Shown here: piece by piece, positions 13,061 through 26,170 of the stretch | How positions within the stretch are numbered: the stretch's first letter is position 1 | Layout: the number at the start of each line of letters is the position of its first letter | Origin: Beaufortia kweichowensis | Lineage: Eukaryota > Chordata > Actinopteri > Cypriniformes > Gastromyzontidae | Direction of reading: 5' to 3' | Assembly (NCBI GenBank): GCA_019155185.1 | Contig: CM032804.1 | Location: forward strand, 4,746,492 to 4,810,491 | Length of the DNA: 64,000 nucleotides | Program-made: the position numbers and the translations under genes | The notes under the pieces: model-generated | The model's database searches: none | The model's input: the letters and a program-made list of their open reading frames with translations, nothing else | What the model was told of the DNA's origin: nothing

Positions 13061-14974
13061 CTAAATGAGACGGCCAGCGCTGTATGAATGTTATTGTGTC
13101 TGAGACTATTAACATCCATTTATTTTTTAAGCAGAAGAATGGCAGGGCTACGACAGAATTATTGCGTGCAGACGTACGAAGTGGAATACATTACAGAAGC
13201 TTTTGTTTAGTTTATTCAGTTTGGACTTTGATTTGTCTCGCCGTACCGACCGGATCTCACTGCCATTGACAGCTGCTCCATGCTCGGTTGAAACAATTAT
13301 GAAGCATATCTGTGAAAATGATGTCAGCGAGCTGTTGGAAATAGAAAAGTCGGGTTAAAGGTAAAACCATTTTCTCATTAGACTGAACGATGAGTGGGAC
13401 AGATTAATTTACATTTTCCCCCTGACATATTTTACATACACAATCTTTTGCTTAGCGCTGGGACTTATGGGCAAAAGAGCTCTATTTGTATAAGATGAAG
13501 TCATTTATATGCTAATTCATTGGAATGTAGACCTTCCACATTCGTGTTTACCTATTAGTGCATATAGATGCAAAGGGACATTAGAATATTGGAAATGGGG
13601 TGGGTGGGAGGTTAGGGGCAACAACGTATTAGTACAATGTTTCCTTCTATTAATCTCATATTATGAGCCATTTTGGTTTTATTTAAGCAAAACCCAAGAG
13701 CCGAGCGGAAGTCATACAGCAGTTGACCATTTTCTGCCGTTGAGGACCTACAGTATGGTGAGAAAGTAAAAATACATGCAATACAGTGTTCTCAAAATGT
13801 CATTTCTAAAAAGACGTTGACACTTCATAACTGAAAAACTGTGAGAGAGTTTAACACATTGTTGGAGTTAACTACATTTTAATGTTTCCAATTTCTCTTT
13901 TGTTATTATTAATCCGAGAAACCAAAAAGAAAAATATAAAAGGGGTCCAATTAAAACCAAACTACATCGTGTATTTCACAAAAATATTCAATCAATTAGG
14001 CAACAAGCACAGACTAAATTCCCCCCAAAAAAACACTGGGCTGTGCTTTTGAAAAAACAACAACATTCGGCTCCAGCAACCACTGGCTGTTGGAGAGGTG
14101 TGACAGATCATATTACAAGCAAGGCTAAAATGCTAATGTAATTCCACATGAGCCGAGTTTAAAGAGATCCAATCGACCATTTCTGATCCCTACCGCCGTT
14201 GTGTCTAAGATGATGTTCCTCCTCTCATTGTCTCAGTAATTCACCAAAATTGCCACTTAGAGTCGCTCCAAGATGTGCGTTTCATCTCCAAGCTTCCTCT
14301 GGTCTCTGCTAGTCAGTTCATTTTTACTTCCTACAAGAGTGCTAGCACTTCATTAACCTTGCCAGGCTCAAGATAAGAGAGGTAGAGCATCAAAGTAGCC
14401 AGCCTACAGAGAGATGGGAGTACAGAGCCCACCACACAGAGGCTATCAAACAGACACAAGCACAGACACGCACACACGCATGCAAAACACTCAGTGGGCT
14501 CTTTAGCCGTGCAGTGCTGCTTTTGAGTCTGTCATTATTAGCACTGGAAAGAAATGTGAAATTACATTTTTGTGTGGAAAGTGTGTTAATGATCACAGAG
14601 ATCCTACAGAATCAGGATTGCATTGGGAAAATGTCCTGTTTGGTGTAATTACTTTAGTTCATACTTAAAGACGTTTCATAATTTTATGAGAACTGATTAG
14701 GAATTAACTTGATAACAGGAACACACCTTTCAATTCCAAAAAGTTTCTTTACATCCGTTTAAGGTCTTAGAGACCCTATATATAAAACATGAACGCAATG
14801 AATTTTCACATGCAATGGGTTTCTGAAAGTGTGTTATTTACAGTGTTCTGAAAGTGTGATCACTTGTTTACTTTGACAACAGATGGTTAAAAGTCTGGAA
14901 AAATATTCGCCAACTAGGTTTAAAATAATTCAGATGAATACATCATTTTAGTCTGTCGAACATAAAACTGCTAA

Positions 14975-15214
14975 TAATAATAAAAGTGCTACAAACGGTT
15001 CTTCACAGTGATGCCATAGAAGGTTCATTGGAACCTTTCACTCAAATAAAACAAAAACATTTCTTCTTTTATAGTGTGAAGAACCTTTTTCTACAACAAA
15101 GAACCTTTAGTTAAACAAAAAGTATCTTCAGAAGTGAACTGTTATTCATGGAACCATGCAGCCTAAAATAGTTCATATATGTCATTGTGAAGCACTTTTA
15201 TTTTTAAGAGTGTA
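14975..15214. mobile_element. degenerate non-autonomous DNA transposon (MITE-like)
   Basis: The segment carries several GGTTCTT/AAGAACC words, a GTGATGCCATAGAAGG block and a terminal TTTTTAAGAGTGTA. I recognise these from a very common cyprinid MITE-like family. The ends preserve an inverted repeat: AATAAAAGTGCT at 14,979 to 14,990 against AGCACTTTTATT at 15,191 to 15,202. No transposase is present. Exact outer ends and target-site duplication are unclear because the left end has decayed. Confidence 0.6.
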
Positions 15215-16619
15215 CCTTAGGGTTAAAAATACCAAGTTAATGATTTGTTACAAATTACTCGGACCACAAGATGTCTAGTGTATAATTTTGGTAGACATAC
15301 ACCTAAAGCATTGAAGTATGTATAAAATACTCTCTTCTAACGCATCATGTTCCCCCTTAATCTCTACTCTCATTTTCCTATGAAGAGCACAAAATTATTT
15401 TTCTTGGGAGGGAACTGTAAATCCCTGTCTGGGTTCAGTTAAAAGGCTTAAAATGTCACTAAATGACAAAATTAGAAGCTTCCTCTAACGCTTTAAGACG
15501 AGATGCTGTGGCATCTAAAAGTTACCTGGAACTAAAGTTAACATGCAATGAACATTATTAAACATTTAGTATAGATCCTGCTAAAAGATCTAAACAGCAA
15601 CGATTTAATTGAATATCATCAAAGCGTTTGCTCAGTAGTGTCAGAGAAGATCTCCCATGCTGAGAATTCCAACAGATTCCTACCCCAGGATTCCTGCTTA
15701 TTGGTAAGCTAAAAATATTCGGTTAAAGAGAAATAATAATCTCCAGCCCCTCAACCAGCCAGCAAACATCTCCTCGTACATTCACAGAACATGTGATACC
15801 AGATGAAAATGACACTATTCTGTTGAGCGCAGGACGGTGATATCTCTGTCAGGAGTTGTGTGCCGAACATCTAGTGAGCCAGCTTAGATTGCGGGTGAAA
15901 AGAGACTTTGGCATTTGTGAAGAGTTTCCATATGTATCGCTTATGTGTGGGGCCTATTCCACTGAACCAGCAGAAAGGATAAAGCGGGAAGTCTCCGTGC
16001 CAGTGAAGAGCAGAAGCCGCACGTGTAAAGAAGGAAAAGTTGCCGTGATGCCGAGCAGAGCCGGGCGCAATCCTGCATTGGCGCTGATAACATGGTTGGA
16101 TTAGTGATGTTTAAGGAAAGAGAAAATTATTCATTTGAGATGGATGAAAAGCTGCACTTGTCAAGTCTCCCAGTCATGCACTTTCCATCTCATTCCCGGT
16201 AGCCTGCGTGCATATTTTCCCCTCAATGCGAATGTTCGCACAGTGAAATCGTGAGCACATTACCCTCTCTCTTTAAACACACCAAATGACACAGAGACAA
16301 AATGAATTTTCCCTGTGAAAAATAAATTCAAGTCAAATAGGTGGGAGTGGGTAATAGAAAATGTGTGAGTGTATATAAAAAGCCATTCTTATAATCACAA
16401 AGTAAACTTCTAAGGTGACCCTCTTATGCACAAAAGCACATCTCGAAAAAAAAAACGCTTCCCAATCCAACATTTAGCTCTGGGTTAGACAGTATGGCAA
16501 ACGCCCGAGCGGGTTTCTCCGTCACCACGCAGTTTGCAATGCAATTAATGATTCCAGCAGCTTTCCAGTCTGATGATACACTGAATACATCAGCTTCTCT
16601 ATACAAATATTATGATCTG

Positions 16620-16760
16620 TCTGATGAGAGCCATGGCTCTAGTCTGGATGGCTAATAAATTAGAAGCACGCTTCTCGTTTACTCATCAGAGCTAATGAGG
16701 CTGATAAAATTACCTCGAGGATCATAATTACAGGGCGAGTGGCAGAAACGCTCGCACCAA
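16620..16760. promoter_or_regulatory. candidate non-coding element
   Basis: A moderate-GC block with repeated GCTAAT, CTAATAAATTAG and CATAATTACA motifs flanked by AT-rich filler. No open frame or splice signals. Weak candidate based on motif density only. Confidence 0.22.
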
Positions 16761-17039
16761 CTGCAACACACACACCTAACGGAGAGAACAAACAGCTCAG
16801 CATATAACGTCTATCACTGGACAAGCAGAGTTTGACCTTTAGAATATACTGTACATTAGATAAGTGTGATGTATGCTTTTAATTAACCTATTAAAACGCA
16901 TCACACCACGCTAAAAGCCCGAGATGCACCGCGTTTGCGCGACACATTAGCACGCTTTCCTCTTTGATCAAAACAGAACCGTGAACATACACAAAAACGC
17001 TTAAGCGCACAGTTCTTCATTCTCAAATCCATTTTCAGT

Positions 17040-17660
17040 TAATTACGGACCTACGCTTTGCCGGCCTTGATCAAGCAAATATGTAAATGTCACTCGGTTA
17101 TGTGAGAGACAGGCTCTTGCGAGGTTAGGAAGGCCACGATTGAGCCGGCAGGCTGATTGTGAAACGCTGTACCCGGCTGGTGACAAACAAACCCGACCAA
17201 AGCGTCCTTCAGTTTCACCAGGCAGCTCGTATACATTAAGCACTCGATCAGTAATGGCATCTTTTGATGGACACGGATGGCGTGAGCTCACCTCTGAGAA
17301 TTATTTCATTTCATCAGCCATTCACAGGACCAATTGTTTTACTTATGAATATTAATGTCCGCCTAATTTGAGGCTGTTGTTAATGCTTGTCGCTAGGAGC
17401 TTGGCGAATCAGGTCCCATTCCTGTTAAAACCGTGTATTAGACACCCCCTGACACTAAGCCCTCGCCTTTGATTCTTAATTGCAGGAGTGCGAGCGTTTG
17501 CGGGAGATGGGGCGCAAAGCTTTAATTAACTCTAATATCACACGTATTCAGTCTCACTGTCACCCGCATCACGCATGGCGTTCTGCACCAATATCATCCT
17601 CGGCTAGAGAGAGATGGTGTTCTAAGTTCATGATCACAATTTCATGCATCTTAAATTGGA
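17040..17660. promoter_or_regulatory. candidate non-coding element block nearest micall2 3' end
   Basis: A 600-base block of balanced composition with scattered AATTAATG, CCTAATTTG and TTTAATTAAC motifs and unusually few simple repeats. Short overlapping frames on both strands have no recognisable domains or splice context. It resembles one or more conserved elements, but this was not measured. Confidence 0.25.
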
Positions 17661-18061
17661 GATGGATGGACTAAGCAGCGGCATGATATTAAATGAGAGT
17701 AAATTATCGCAATGCATTTTTACTAAAACCCATGTTAAACGATGGTTGTATAAATGGTAGATTTTAAAGCGCGAGCAGTAGTTATAGTAGCTGCAGTCTG
17801 CGTGATGTAGTTTTAATTTGAAACGAGAAGGAATTTAATCACAAACTTGGAACAAACCAGGCGTACTTGTGCATCTCTAACTATTTCAATAAGGATCAGA
17901 TTTCTGGATCCAAACATTTTTGGGGGCCCGAAAATGTGCCCGTTTATATAACATTAAAAAAATGGTGTAACTTTAGGAGTATTTTATATAATATACAGTA
18001 AACAGTTTATAAATAATCTGAATCAGATTTTAATATAATACAATAAGAAATTACATTAGGA

Positions 18062-18067
18062 TTTATT
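18062..18067 (-). terminator. possible micall2 polyadenylation signal
   Basis: The plus-strand word TTTATT reads AATAAA on the minus strand, about 910 bases past the micall2 stop codon. It is the first canonical hexamer I find in the 3' direction; an ATTAAA variant occurs near 18,261. Real use is unproven. Confidence 0.35.
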
Positions 18068-18974
18068 GAATAAGTAATTTAAAAGTATACAATATACAAT
18101 AAATACAAGCACATCCATGTGTAAGCATCTCTCGAGAGAACTTTTAAAACTTTTTAAAACATCTTTTTCCTTTCGTATGTTTTTCAAACAGCTGATATTT
18201 AAACACCACAGAAAAGACATCTTTCGACAGAGTATATTTCTTAAGTTAAATGAGGTACATATTTAATTGAACTAGGTTAGAAGACTTAAAATAGGGAATA
18301 AAACCAACAATCCGTGCCTTTCCAGCACAAGATCCTCTGCTGGCTAATCTCCAGCTTGATTTAGCAATTTGTGGAATATAAAAGAAGGAACTGGAAGTCC
18401 AATACAGATGCATGTGGGCTCATAGTGCCCCCTTCAGCTCATTGTAAACACTGCAGCATTACCACAACTGCAAGTATTACCAGTACATAAAAACTGCTAC
18501 TTTTCTCTTTTGCTGGGGGTTCGTTAAGATGCTGCTCAGATCTCGATCAAGTAACAAGTAAGCTGTGTTTTAAAAAAAATATGATTTATGTCTAAACAAG
18601 TGAGATGGTGGAGAAAAGAAAAAGATAAATATATGCAACACTAATTAATAAAACTAGCCAATGCATTTAGGACAAAGAAAAATTTAGCATATGACAAAAT
18701 GTTAAACGCTTAGAGAAAATAAATATGTATTAGATAAATAAATATGACGTGAAACATAAAATCAGATCATAACCATAAATGGAGGGAGTGTTAAAGAACA
18801 TTATTTTGCTGTCAAACTGACTAACTTGCCTGACAGACTTATATTTCTAGTCCCACCTTGTTTTAATCATCCAAGGACACTTCCTATGAAGAGCACACTG
18901 AAACTGGACATCTGGATCACATTCAGGTGTTCATGCAGAACATCTACACAACTTCACTTCCTCTCTTCTGAAGA

Positions 18975-21900
18975 TCACTCTCCCACTGATGCTTTTTTAC
19001 TCCTGCGCCTAAATAACTTTGAAAAGGACGACTTCCGCTTGTTCTTAAACTTCTGAAGACCTGCACACAAAGAACATAAAGAAGCATACTTTTGTATAAA
19101 GTTCTCCACATTCAAACTCAAAATAAAAAGCATAGCACTCACCCAGCCTCTGCATCATCTCATTCAATTGCTGATCTTCCTCCTCCTCCCTTCAAATGTG
19201 ACAAATGTTACATATTCAATTGCTGTAAATGCAATTGTCAGCTTTGAAAAATTAATATTTTGCTTTAGGTTTCTCAGGACTCACCTTATCCTGTCCTCCT
19301 CAAGTCCTTCAACAATGGCGTTCCTGTCATTCACAATCTCCATCAATCTGTTCAGCAACTCGCTTTCCCTCCGCTTCTCATTCAGACTCTTCAAATGTTC
19401 TAACAGGCAAACAAATAAAAGACAAGGGCTTCTTTTATAGCATTTCTCCTCTGTGCAAAATTACAACTGGGATATTTAAACTAATAAGGTGACTACATAA
19501 TCCTTTCCGAAACTTATTTCACTATAAACTTTGATATTAACATAGTTGAATTTTATTTTAATCATGCCAAACTGTATATTGATGGAAAGGTTAAGACTCA
19601 CAAATAAATATTTGACCAATTTTTATAACAATAAACAAACTAAAAAATTAAAAATATTATATTATTTTTACAAAAATAATATTTTAGTTCAGTGATTTTT
19701 CATGTGCATGTTCAATGTGTGACGTGACCGTTATCAGGTTAATTTTCATACGTTGTTTTATCAAATCCTATGTTTTACATCGGTTTATTTCCAAAACAAA
19801 ACATTTTTTAAAAATTATCCGTATGACATGAAGCCCTATTATGTCCAAGAACTTCATGTGTCAGAAAATATCTATGAATTACCCTTCACATTTATAATTG
19901 GTAATCATATAAAAATAGATTTACCATAGCAACCACAGGGTGAAGGTACAGATTTTCCCTTTCAATTAAGTTGCATAACACAAATTAATCTCAATTAAAA
20001 TGTGCTTTTGGAGGGCAGCTAATTTCTTAGCAGTTAATGATTGAGAATACAAGAAAACAGTTACCTGTTCAATCTTACCTGGTTTATTGATCAATCTCCT
20101 GAGTTCTCCTTCCACTCCCGGCTGCTGCTCCTCCAGATCTTGTGTCCTCGCTCTTTAAAAAAAAAAAAAAGAAAGATCACGGTGTCACTTAACAAGGTGG
20201 CATATGGTTACACAATGCCTTTTTCCATCATTATTCATTTGAGGTCTGACAAAACATTTAGGATTTTAATTCTGCAATCAAACAGCTAAACAGTACTGAA
20301 CATGTTTTGGAGAAAGAATCACTTACATGTACATCAGCTCTGACTCCCGCCGTATGTAGCTTTGTTTTTTCCGAATCAGGTTAAACCAGTCCACCATCAG
20401 GGGATCCATCAGAAGGTCCCCATGACCCTCTGTAAAACAGGTTAATGTCAAAGACACTAGAGGTCATAACAGCAGCGCTCATAAGAGACACTCCAGCTCG
20501 AGCTACATTTTAAAATGCTCTGGAGACGAGCATCTCAAAATACTAACTTATAACCTCCATTTGAGCTATGAACGAATTCTATATTTCTCCTAATAGAGCG
20601 CTGTAATACTGTCTAAAAAGCATGTTTTTCATTGACATTGCCTTAAGGTGGTACAAAAACATACAAGTACAATCATACATTGCACACATTCGCTCGTGTA
20701 ATTTGATCAAGTGGTGGTCTTGGCTTTGGTGGGACCGAGAGGCAGTTAGGATCTATCAAATCCCACTGGCTGCTAGCAGCAAGACAGGTGACTGCAGAAG
20801 TGAGTCTAGAGATGATATTACTGTGCCAAGACCATGGTGACCTTGAAACCAGCCAATCAGGTGCCCTTTCCCATTCGGCTAGCAGGCTCTCATTGCAGCC
20901 TGCCGCCTCTTCTCTATTTCCTTCTCAGCATCCCACAGGATGATGGGGAGCTTCCCCTGCGCCTCGCCTCATTTGGCCCCGGCTGCTGGAAACGAGAGCC
21001 CTTTATTGGCCACAGCCTTCCCCTAAAGGCTACATCGGAATTCCGACTCCCAGGTGGCCAGCCTCGGCTAACAGGTTTGGAATGAGTGCGCGACTCCACG
21101 CACACGCGGCTACTTCGTGTCACCTAAAGCACATGGCGTTTAAAAGCTGAAAGATCGGGTTTCTCAAATTGCACCAAACGGAACAAATTGTCCTAACCAG
21201 CTTATTTTGTCCAAGACATCCTTGAAAGAATTTGGAAATAAATTTTCTACCTCCTTTTTGGTTTTCTTACTAACAAAATTCCTGCAAATAAAGCCCAGCA
21301 GAGGAATGCGATTTCTTATCATAAAAAGATGCTTTCAGTTCTCATACCTTCCTCATGAACACGAAGTCTCCATTCCAACTCCACCCCCTTATTTTCCAAA
21401 TCATTCAGATTGTTCTCAATGTCCTGCAACTCCTTAGCGATCTGGTCAGCTGGGATGTGAAAAGGTTTGATCTGATCAAATACAGACATGACACAGTGAA
21501 TTGAAAACAGTAGTTCTGATGGCTTCTTTTCAGAATTAAGTTTATGTGAACTTACAGTGGGTGATCTTGCCTCCATCAAGACATCTTTACTGGAAAAAGT
21601 TTCCTTGCCACAGTCTTAGTAAAGAAAAAGAGATTAAAATATATTATATACTGAACATTACTACAGAAGATATTAAATGTATACAGTTTGTATCATCAAA
21701 TCTTTTTTTATTCATTTAACAATTCTTATGTAAAGACTGATACACTGTTGTCTATTCGAGCATCATATTCGTAAACTTCTTTAAGGATATAAAACATGCT
21801 TGAGCTTCTAGATAAACTTCAGCTTTTATAAACTTTTAACTTTACTTGAGTTTGCTGACCAGCGGCGAGGTTGTTTTGGACATGATGGTCTGTGACAGGA

Positions 21901-24900
21901 CTGAGATGGTGAGACGCATGAGGACATGGAACAATCACTTTGAGAACCTGTGAAAGGAGAGGACATTAATGATCTTTAAACAATGTCACAAAGCTGTAAC
22001 TTATGATGATAGACTTCAGCTCAAGAGACTTACCACAGGTCTGGTCCACACACCAGACAACAGGACTGGAAGAGGAGCTTACAGCACAACCTGGAGTATC
22101 TTCTGTAAAACAAAGCGATGAATATCAAATGTGATAACTTAGGCCTTAAATTTATATTGTCATTTAAAAGTTACAGTAAGTCTTACCACCACAGGTATCC
22201 AGTATTTTTTCAGTCTCAAATACAGATTTAGAGCAATGCGTGTTGTTTGACACAGGTAAAGTTTGAGAACAATGAGTATATTGGATTTTCAACTCGTGAC
22301 TGGAGAGGTCATTTTCACTTTTCCCAGGAGTCAATGGGGCAACCTTGACAGACTCTTCAATTCTTTAAAAAAAGTGCAAGAACAAGCGAGAGTAAGTCTT
22401 TAGGCTTAGCATTGTCTTCCATCAACAATAACCTTGACTTATCCTGGTAAAATTTTACAAATATTTGTAAGACACCAGACCAAGACAACGATACCACATG
22501 AGCAACAATGAACACAAAACCACCACCTTAAGAAACAATACTCCGATTAAACACAGAGCCTCACCTTTTTATGACACATCAGCGGAAAGCAAAACAGAAC
22601 ATATGACCAAAGGAACTTAAAGTAAGACCAAAGTGTTTCAGTGGGGGCTTGTTTAGGCGCAGCACTCCTTGGGACTGGTGAGCATTGGGGACAGAGTGAG
22701 CGGATGTACTCTGAGCCAGTCAAACACTATGGGGGAAGCTGGAGGAATCAGCAGGCTAGAGGATGAATACATGAAAAGCCTGACTGTCAGTACTCAAGAG
22801 TCATTGCAACTCACACCCGAGTGACTCTGCCTGCTTCCCCTTGTGTGGATTAGACAGCATTAGGATAACTAGACTGATCCAACTTACTTTAGTCCTGGTC
22901 CGTTTGGAGCCCTTGGCTTTGATCTCCGGTCGCAGCTCTGAACGTCTTCGGCTGAAGCAAAAATTACGACAAAAACAGTATCACATTTGTGCCATTTGGA
23001 GCAAAATCATTAAACACGACAAAAAACACCCCACTGCATAAAGCGAGATTTTTTTTTAAGAGTCGACTTCATTATAGTGTTCTAAATAAGACAGTATATG
23101 GCTCAGGTTATAACAATGATGTTGTCACACCATAGTTTAATTTTACCACTTCCGTCTTCTATTCTCAGCTCTTAGATATTGCGCATGTTTATGGTAATAT
23201 TTCCACCGTGACCTTTAGAAACCATTTTAAAAAGCACAAGCAAAGGTCATCAGGAAGTGAATGGCACCTTTGGCAGTGGAAAGCTGCAGGGATGGAGGTC
23301 TGCTGCGCTCTTTGCTGATGGCACTGTGGTAGAGGGATTCCTTGCTGCTGATAGCAGGGGACGATGAAACGGCCTGATTTAACTTTTCTTTCGCACCTCT
23401 GATGTGTAACTCCTGCCTCCAGCTGGAGGACTCAGCAGAAGCGTTTGGCCTGAGAGAAACATTAGCAACATCGTACATTCAGCACATTCACTTTAATATA
23501 CTTAAGGCAAATTCATATACATTCACTAACCGCAACCGTAAAAAATGTTAGTCACTCACTGTCTCTGTGTTGCTGGGTGATGATTAATCGCATTGTTATT
23601 ATTCCTGTTCCCTTCAGGTATTTTTCTGTCCATCAGTCCATCGTTGTCATCCACCTTCAGACCGGCGCTCTGATTGGTGGAGATTTCCGAGGACTGCCTC
23701 AGGGTGGGGCGATGCTCTGCTGCCGAGCTTCCGGACTGGAAGAACTTCTGCCGAGCCACCTGAGTCCTTTGAGCAGAGACGGTCCACGACTGCGGAGCTG
23801 GACTGAGGTTGGCTGTTCTGGGAACAGCTTTGATAGGTGTAGTTAACACCGAGGTAAAGCGCTGAGCTGATGGCTGACCTACACTCTCAGATTTGGGTCC
23901 CTGCTCAGCAAGTGTAAAGCCGCTGCTCTTAAAAGTCCTGACAGTGGGCTTGAAGGAATTTTGTGCCTGTTGGTGAACACTGCAGACCAGTGATCCAGGG
24001 TCTAAAACAGATTTAAATGCTCCGGATTTCAATGTGCCATAGCACACACTACATCTATTAAAAAAAAACAAAAGATCATAAAGCATACTAAATCAAACTT
24101 AACGTGATATTTTGCCAGTTTCAACAAACTCCATACAGTTGTACCCATCCTTTATAGTAGTTACTAAAATATAAATCTGAGAATTTGAAGCATCATTAAC
24201 AAAAATACTATAAACACTACAGGATTAGTTATGCACAAAGGTTTATAACCAAGCATGCAAGTTTAGAAACTTACTTAAAGCAGTTCCGATGGTAAAGTTT
24301 GCCATCAACCAGATGCCTCTGGACCAGATGCACATGATTCCCACATACTGTACATTTGCTGTTAAGAGTGCCGCTTTTATTTGATGTCTCCACCAAAACG
24401 GTTTTCTTTAAATGAACAGATAAATGTACAGTAATTAAAATCCATTATTCCACTAAAAGCATTTTTCCATTTCAGTTTCTAATTTCACAATTCAAATTAA
24501 ACCTCAAAACCATTTTAATGTTAAAGACAGTCTGAACTGATACCCTCTCAGCATCTCTATGTGGCTGTGGAGATGCTGCTCTGACTGGTTTTGCCCCTGG
24601 AGATTTGTGCCATTCTGTGGCAGTTTGCCGTGCTGGAGTGGCTGAAACGTGCTTCTCTGGAGCAGTTTTCTGGACGTTAAGAGACGGAGTACGGTTGTCT
24701 CTGATATTTCTTGGCATTTCAGTTTGAGGAGGATGATTCTCTGTATTTGTTTTGAGATTGTGATTTTTGGCAACCACAGGCAGGTTCTTCTTCTCTGATG
24801 GCACCTCCTTTGAGTCCTCGGCATGACGCTTGATACCTCCTACTCCCCCTACTGAGATAAAAGCCTTTAAATTATCTGTATTCTGAATGACAAACAATCA

Positions 24901-26131
24901 GTGTCTGTTGTATACTGTTTGTACGCAGCATGCAGTCATGCGTTAAATGCACATTTTGTCCACGTGTCAGAATACTAAGATGAATGTGATGGATAAAGAG
25001 TCTTACTTGGCGAGCGACCGTGGAAATAATTGTAGTATTGTGAGACATATGTAAGGATGCTGAGTCTGTCCGGGACACGCAAAGCCACCATGTCCTCCGC
25101 ATCTAGAAGAGCTGGAATACCCAGATGTTCCTCAGCCACATGAAATGCCTGAAGCACACCACAAAAGAAAGAAAGACTTGCCATCAAGCTTACATCTCTA
25201 ACAACTAGATCGCTTGACAAGAGGTTGAGATAAAAACATAAGATGAGCACATTAATTGCACAGTGCAAGTCTGAAGAAACCCTGAGCTCTGCACAATCAC
25301 TGAAGAAGCTCAACATGCTCTTACATGATTCAGGGCACCAATATCATGCTGTGGCAACTAGGTTTTCTAGGGGAAAGGCACTTGGCCAATTAACTGTAAA
25401 CACAGACGAGGCACAAAGAAAGGAGTCGTCAGAAATAGAAAAGGCCAGTACGCAGCACGATCTGGCACTACATCAAGCCGGTCTGGACAGGGAGTGCATA
25501 ATGAATAGCACATTTCCTGCACACACTGTGGCCTGGGAAAGAGGACAGAATGGGGGATACCAGAGCATTGTTTCAGATTGACCTGAACACACTCATTAAA
25601 CTTTACAGGACAGCCGGGAGTGTGCATATCCTCGGTGATGCAGACGCAGCTGCAACTTCCTGTTTCTCTTTTGTCCTACATCACTGAAGGGCCATAACAC
25701 AGGATGAGAGTTTATTTGTAATTAAATAAATATTGGCTGGGTTTAAACAAAGCACACCTTCCTTTGGTTTTCAATTCAACAATGAACTAACATTTGTAAA
25801 GACAGTAGTAGAACAGAAGTAAGTTAATCTTGATGAAGAGGATCAGGTGCCCATCATCCTTTTAAATAATGCACAAACCGGAAAGACGCCACACAACTCG
25901 GGTTCCAGCTACAGCCAGCTACTGTCTACAGAAGTGGTAAGGTTGTGCAAAGGTTTTCCAAATGTGTGGCCTATAATCTGAAGTCTCAGAGGAAAAGAGA
26001 AAGAGCTCATCATTATGAAAAAAGTCCCAGTTGTGGCGCATCTCGCCAACTCATTCCCACAGAAGCACTTCCTGACAGGGATGAAAAATAATTAGGTCAC
26101 CAGGCCTGGTCAGGCTGTGTCCTCCACATAT

Positions 26132-26170
<39 letters not shown>

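Larger units (their letters stand above)
1..18061. other. gene desert, candidate developmental regulatory domain
   Basis: I find no recognisable exon, RNA gene or transposase on either strand. The longest open frames are under about 130 codons, with no known motifs or flanking splice signals. The sequence alternates AT-rich filler with blocks of 100 to 400 bases that are rich in TAATTA, AATTAA and ATTAGC words and contain moderate-GC cores, the usual look of vertebrate conserved non-coding elements. The stretch lies beyond the 3' end of micall2, where UNCX and its regulatory desert lie in other vertebrates, so the elements may serve an uncx gene to the left. Conservation was not measured. Confidence 0.55.

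Noticed and set aside
23577..23846. 89-codon plus-strand open frame
   Set aside because: Antisense shadow of micall2 exon 6, which encodes the second LIM finger and linker.
25243..25581. 112-codon plus-strand open frame
   Set aside because: It falls in micall2 intron 2, antisense to the gene, with no domain or splice support.
26132..26168. (CA)n tract considered as Z-DNA or a regulatory element
   Set aside because: It is an ordinary microsatellite in a large intron, with nothing around it to suggest function.
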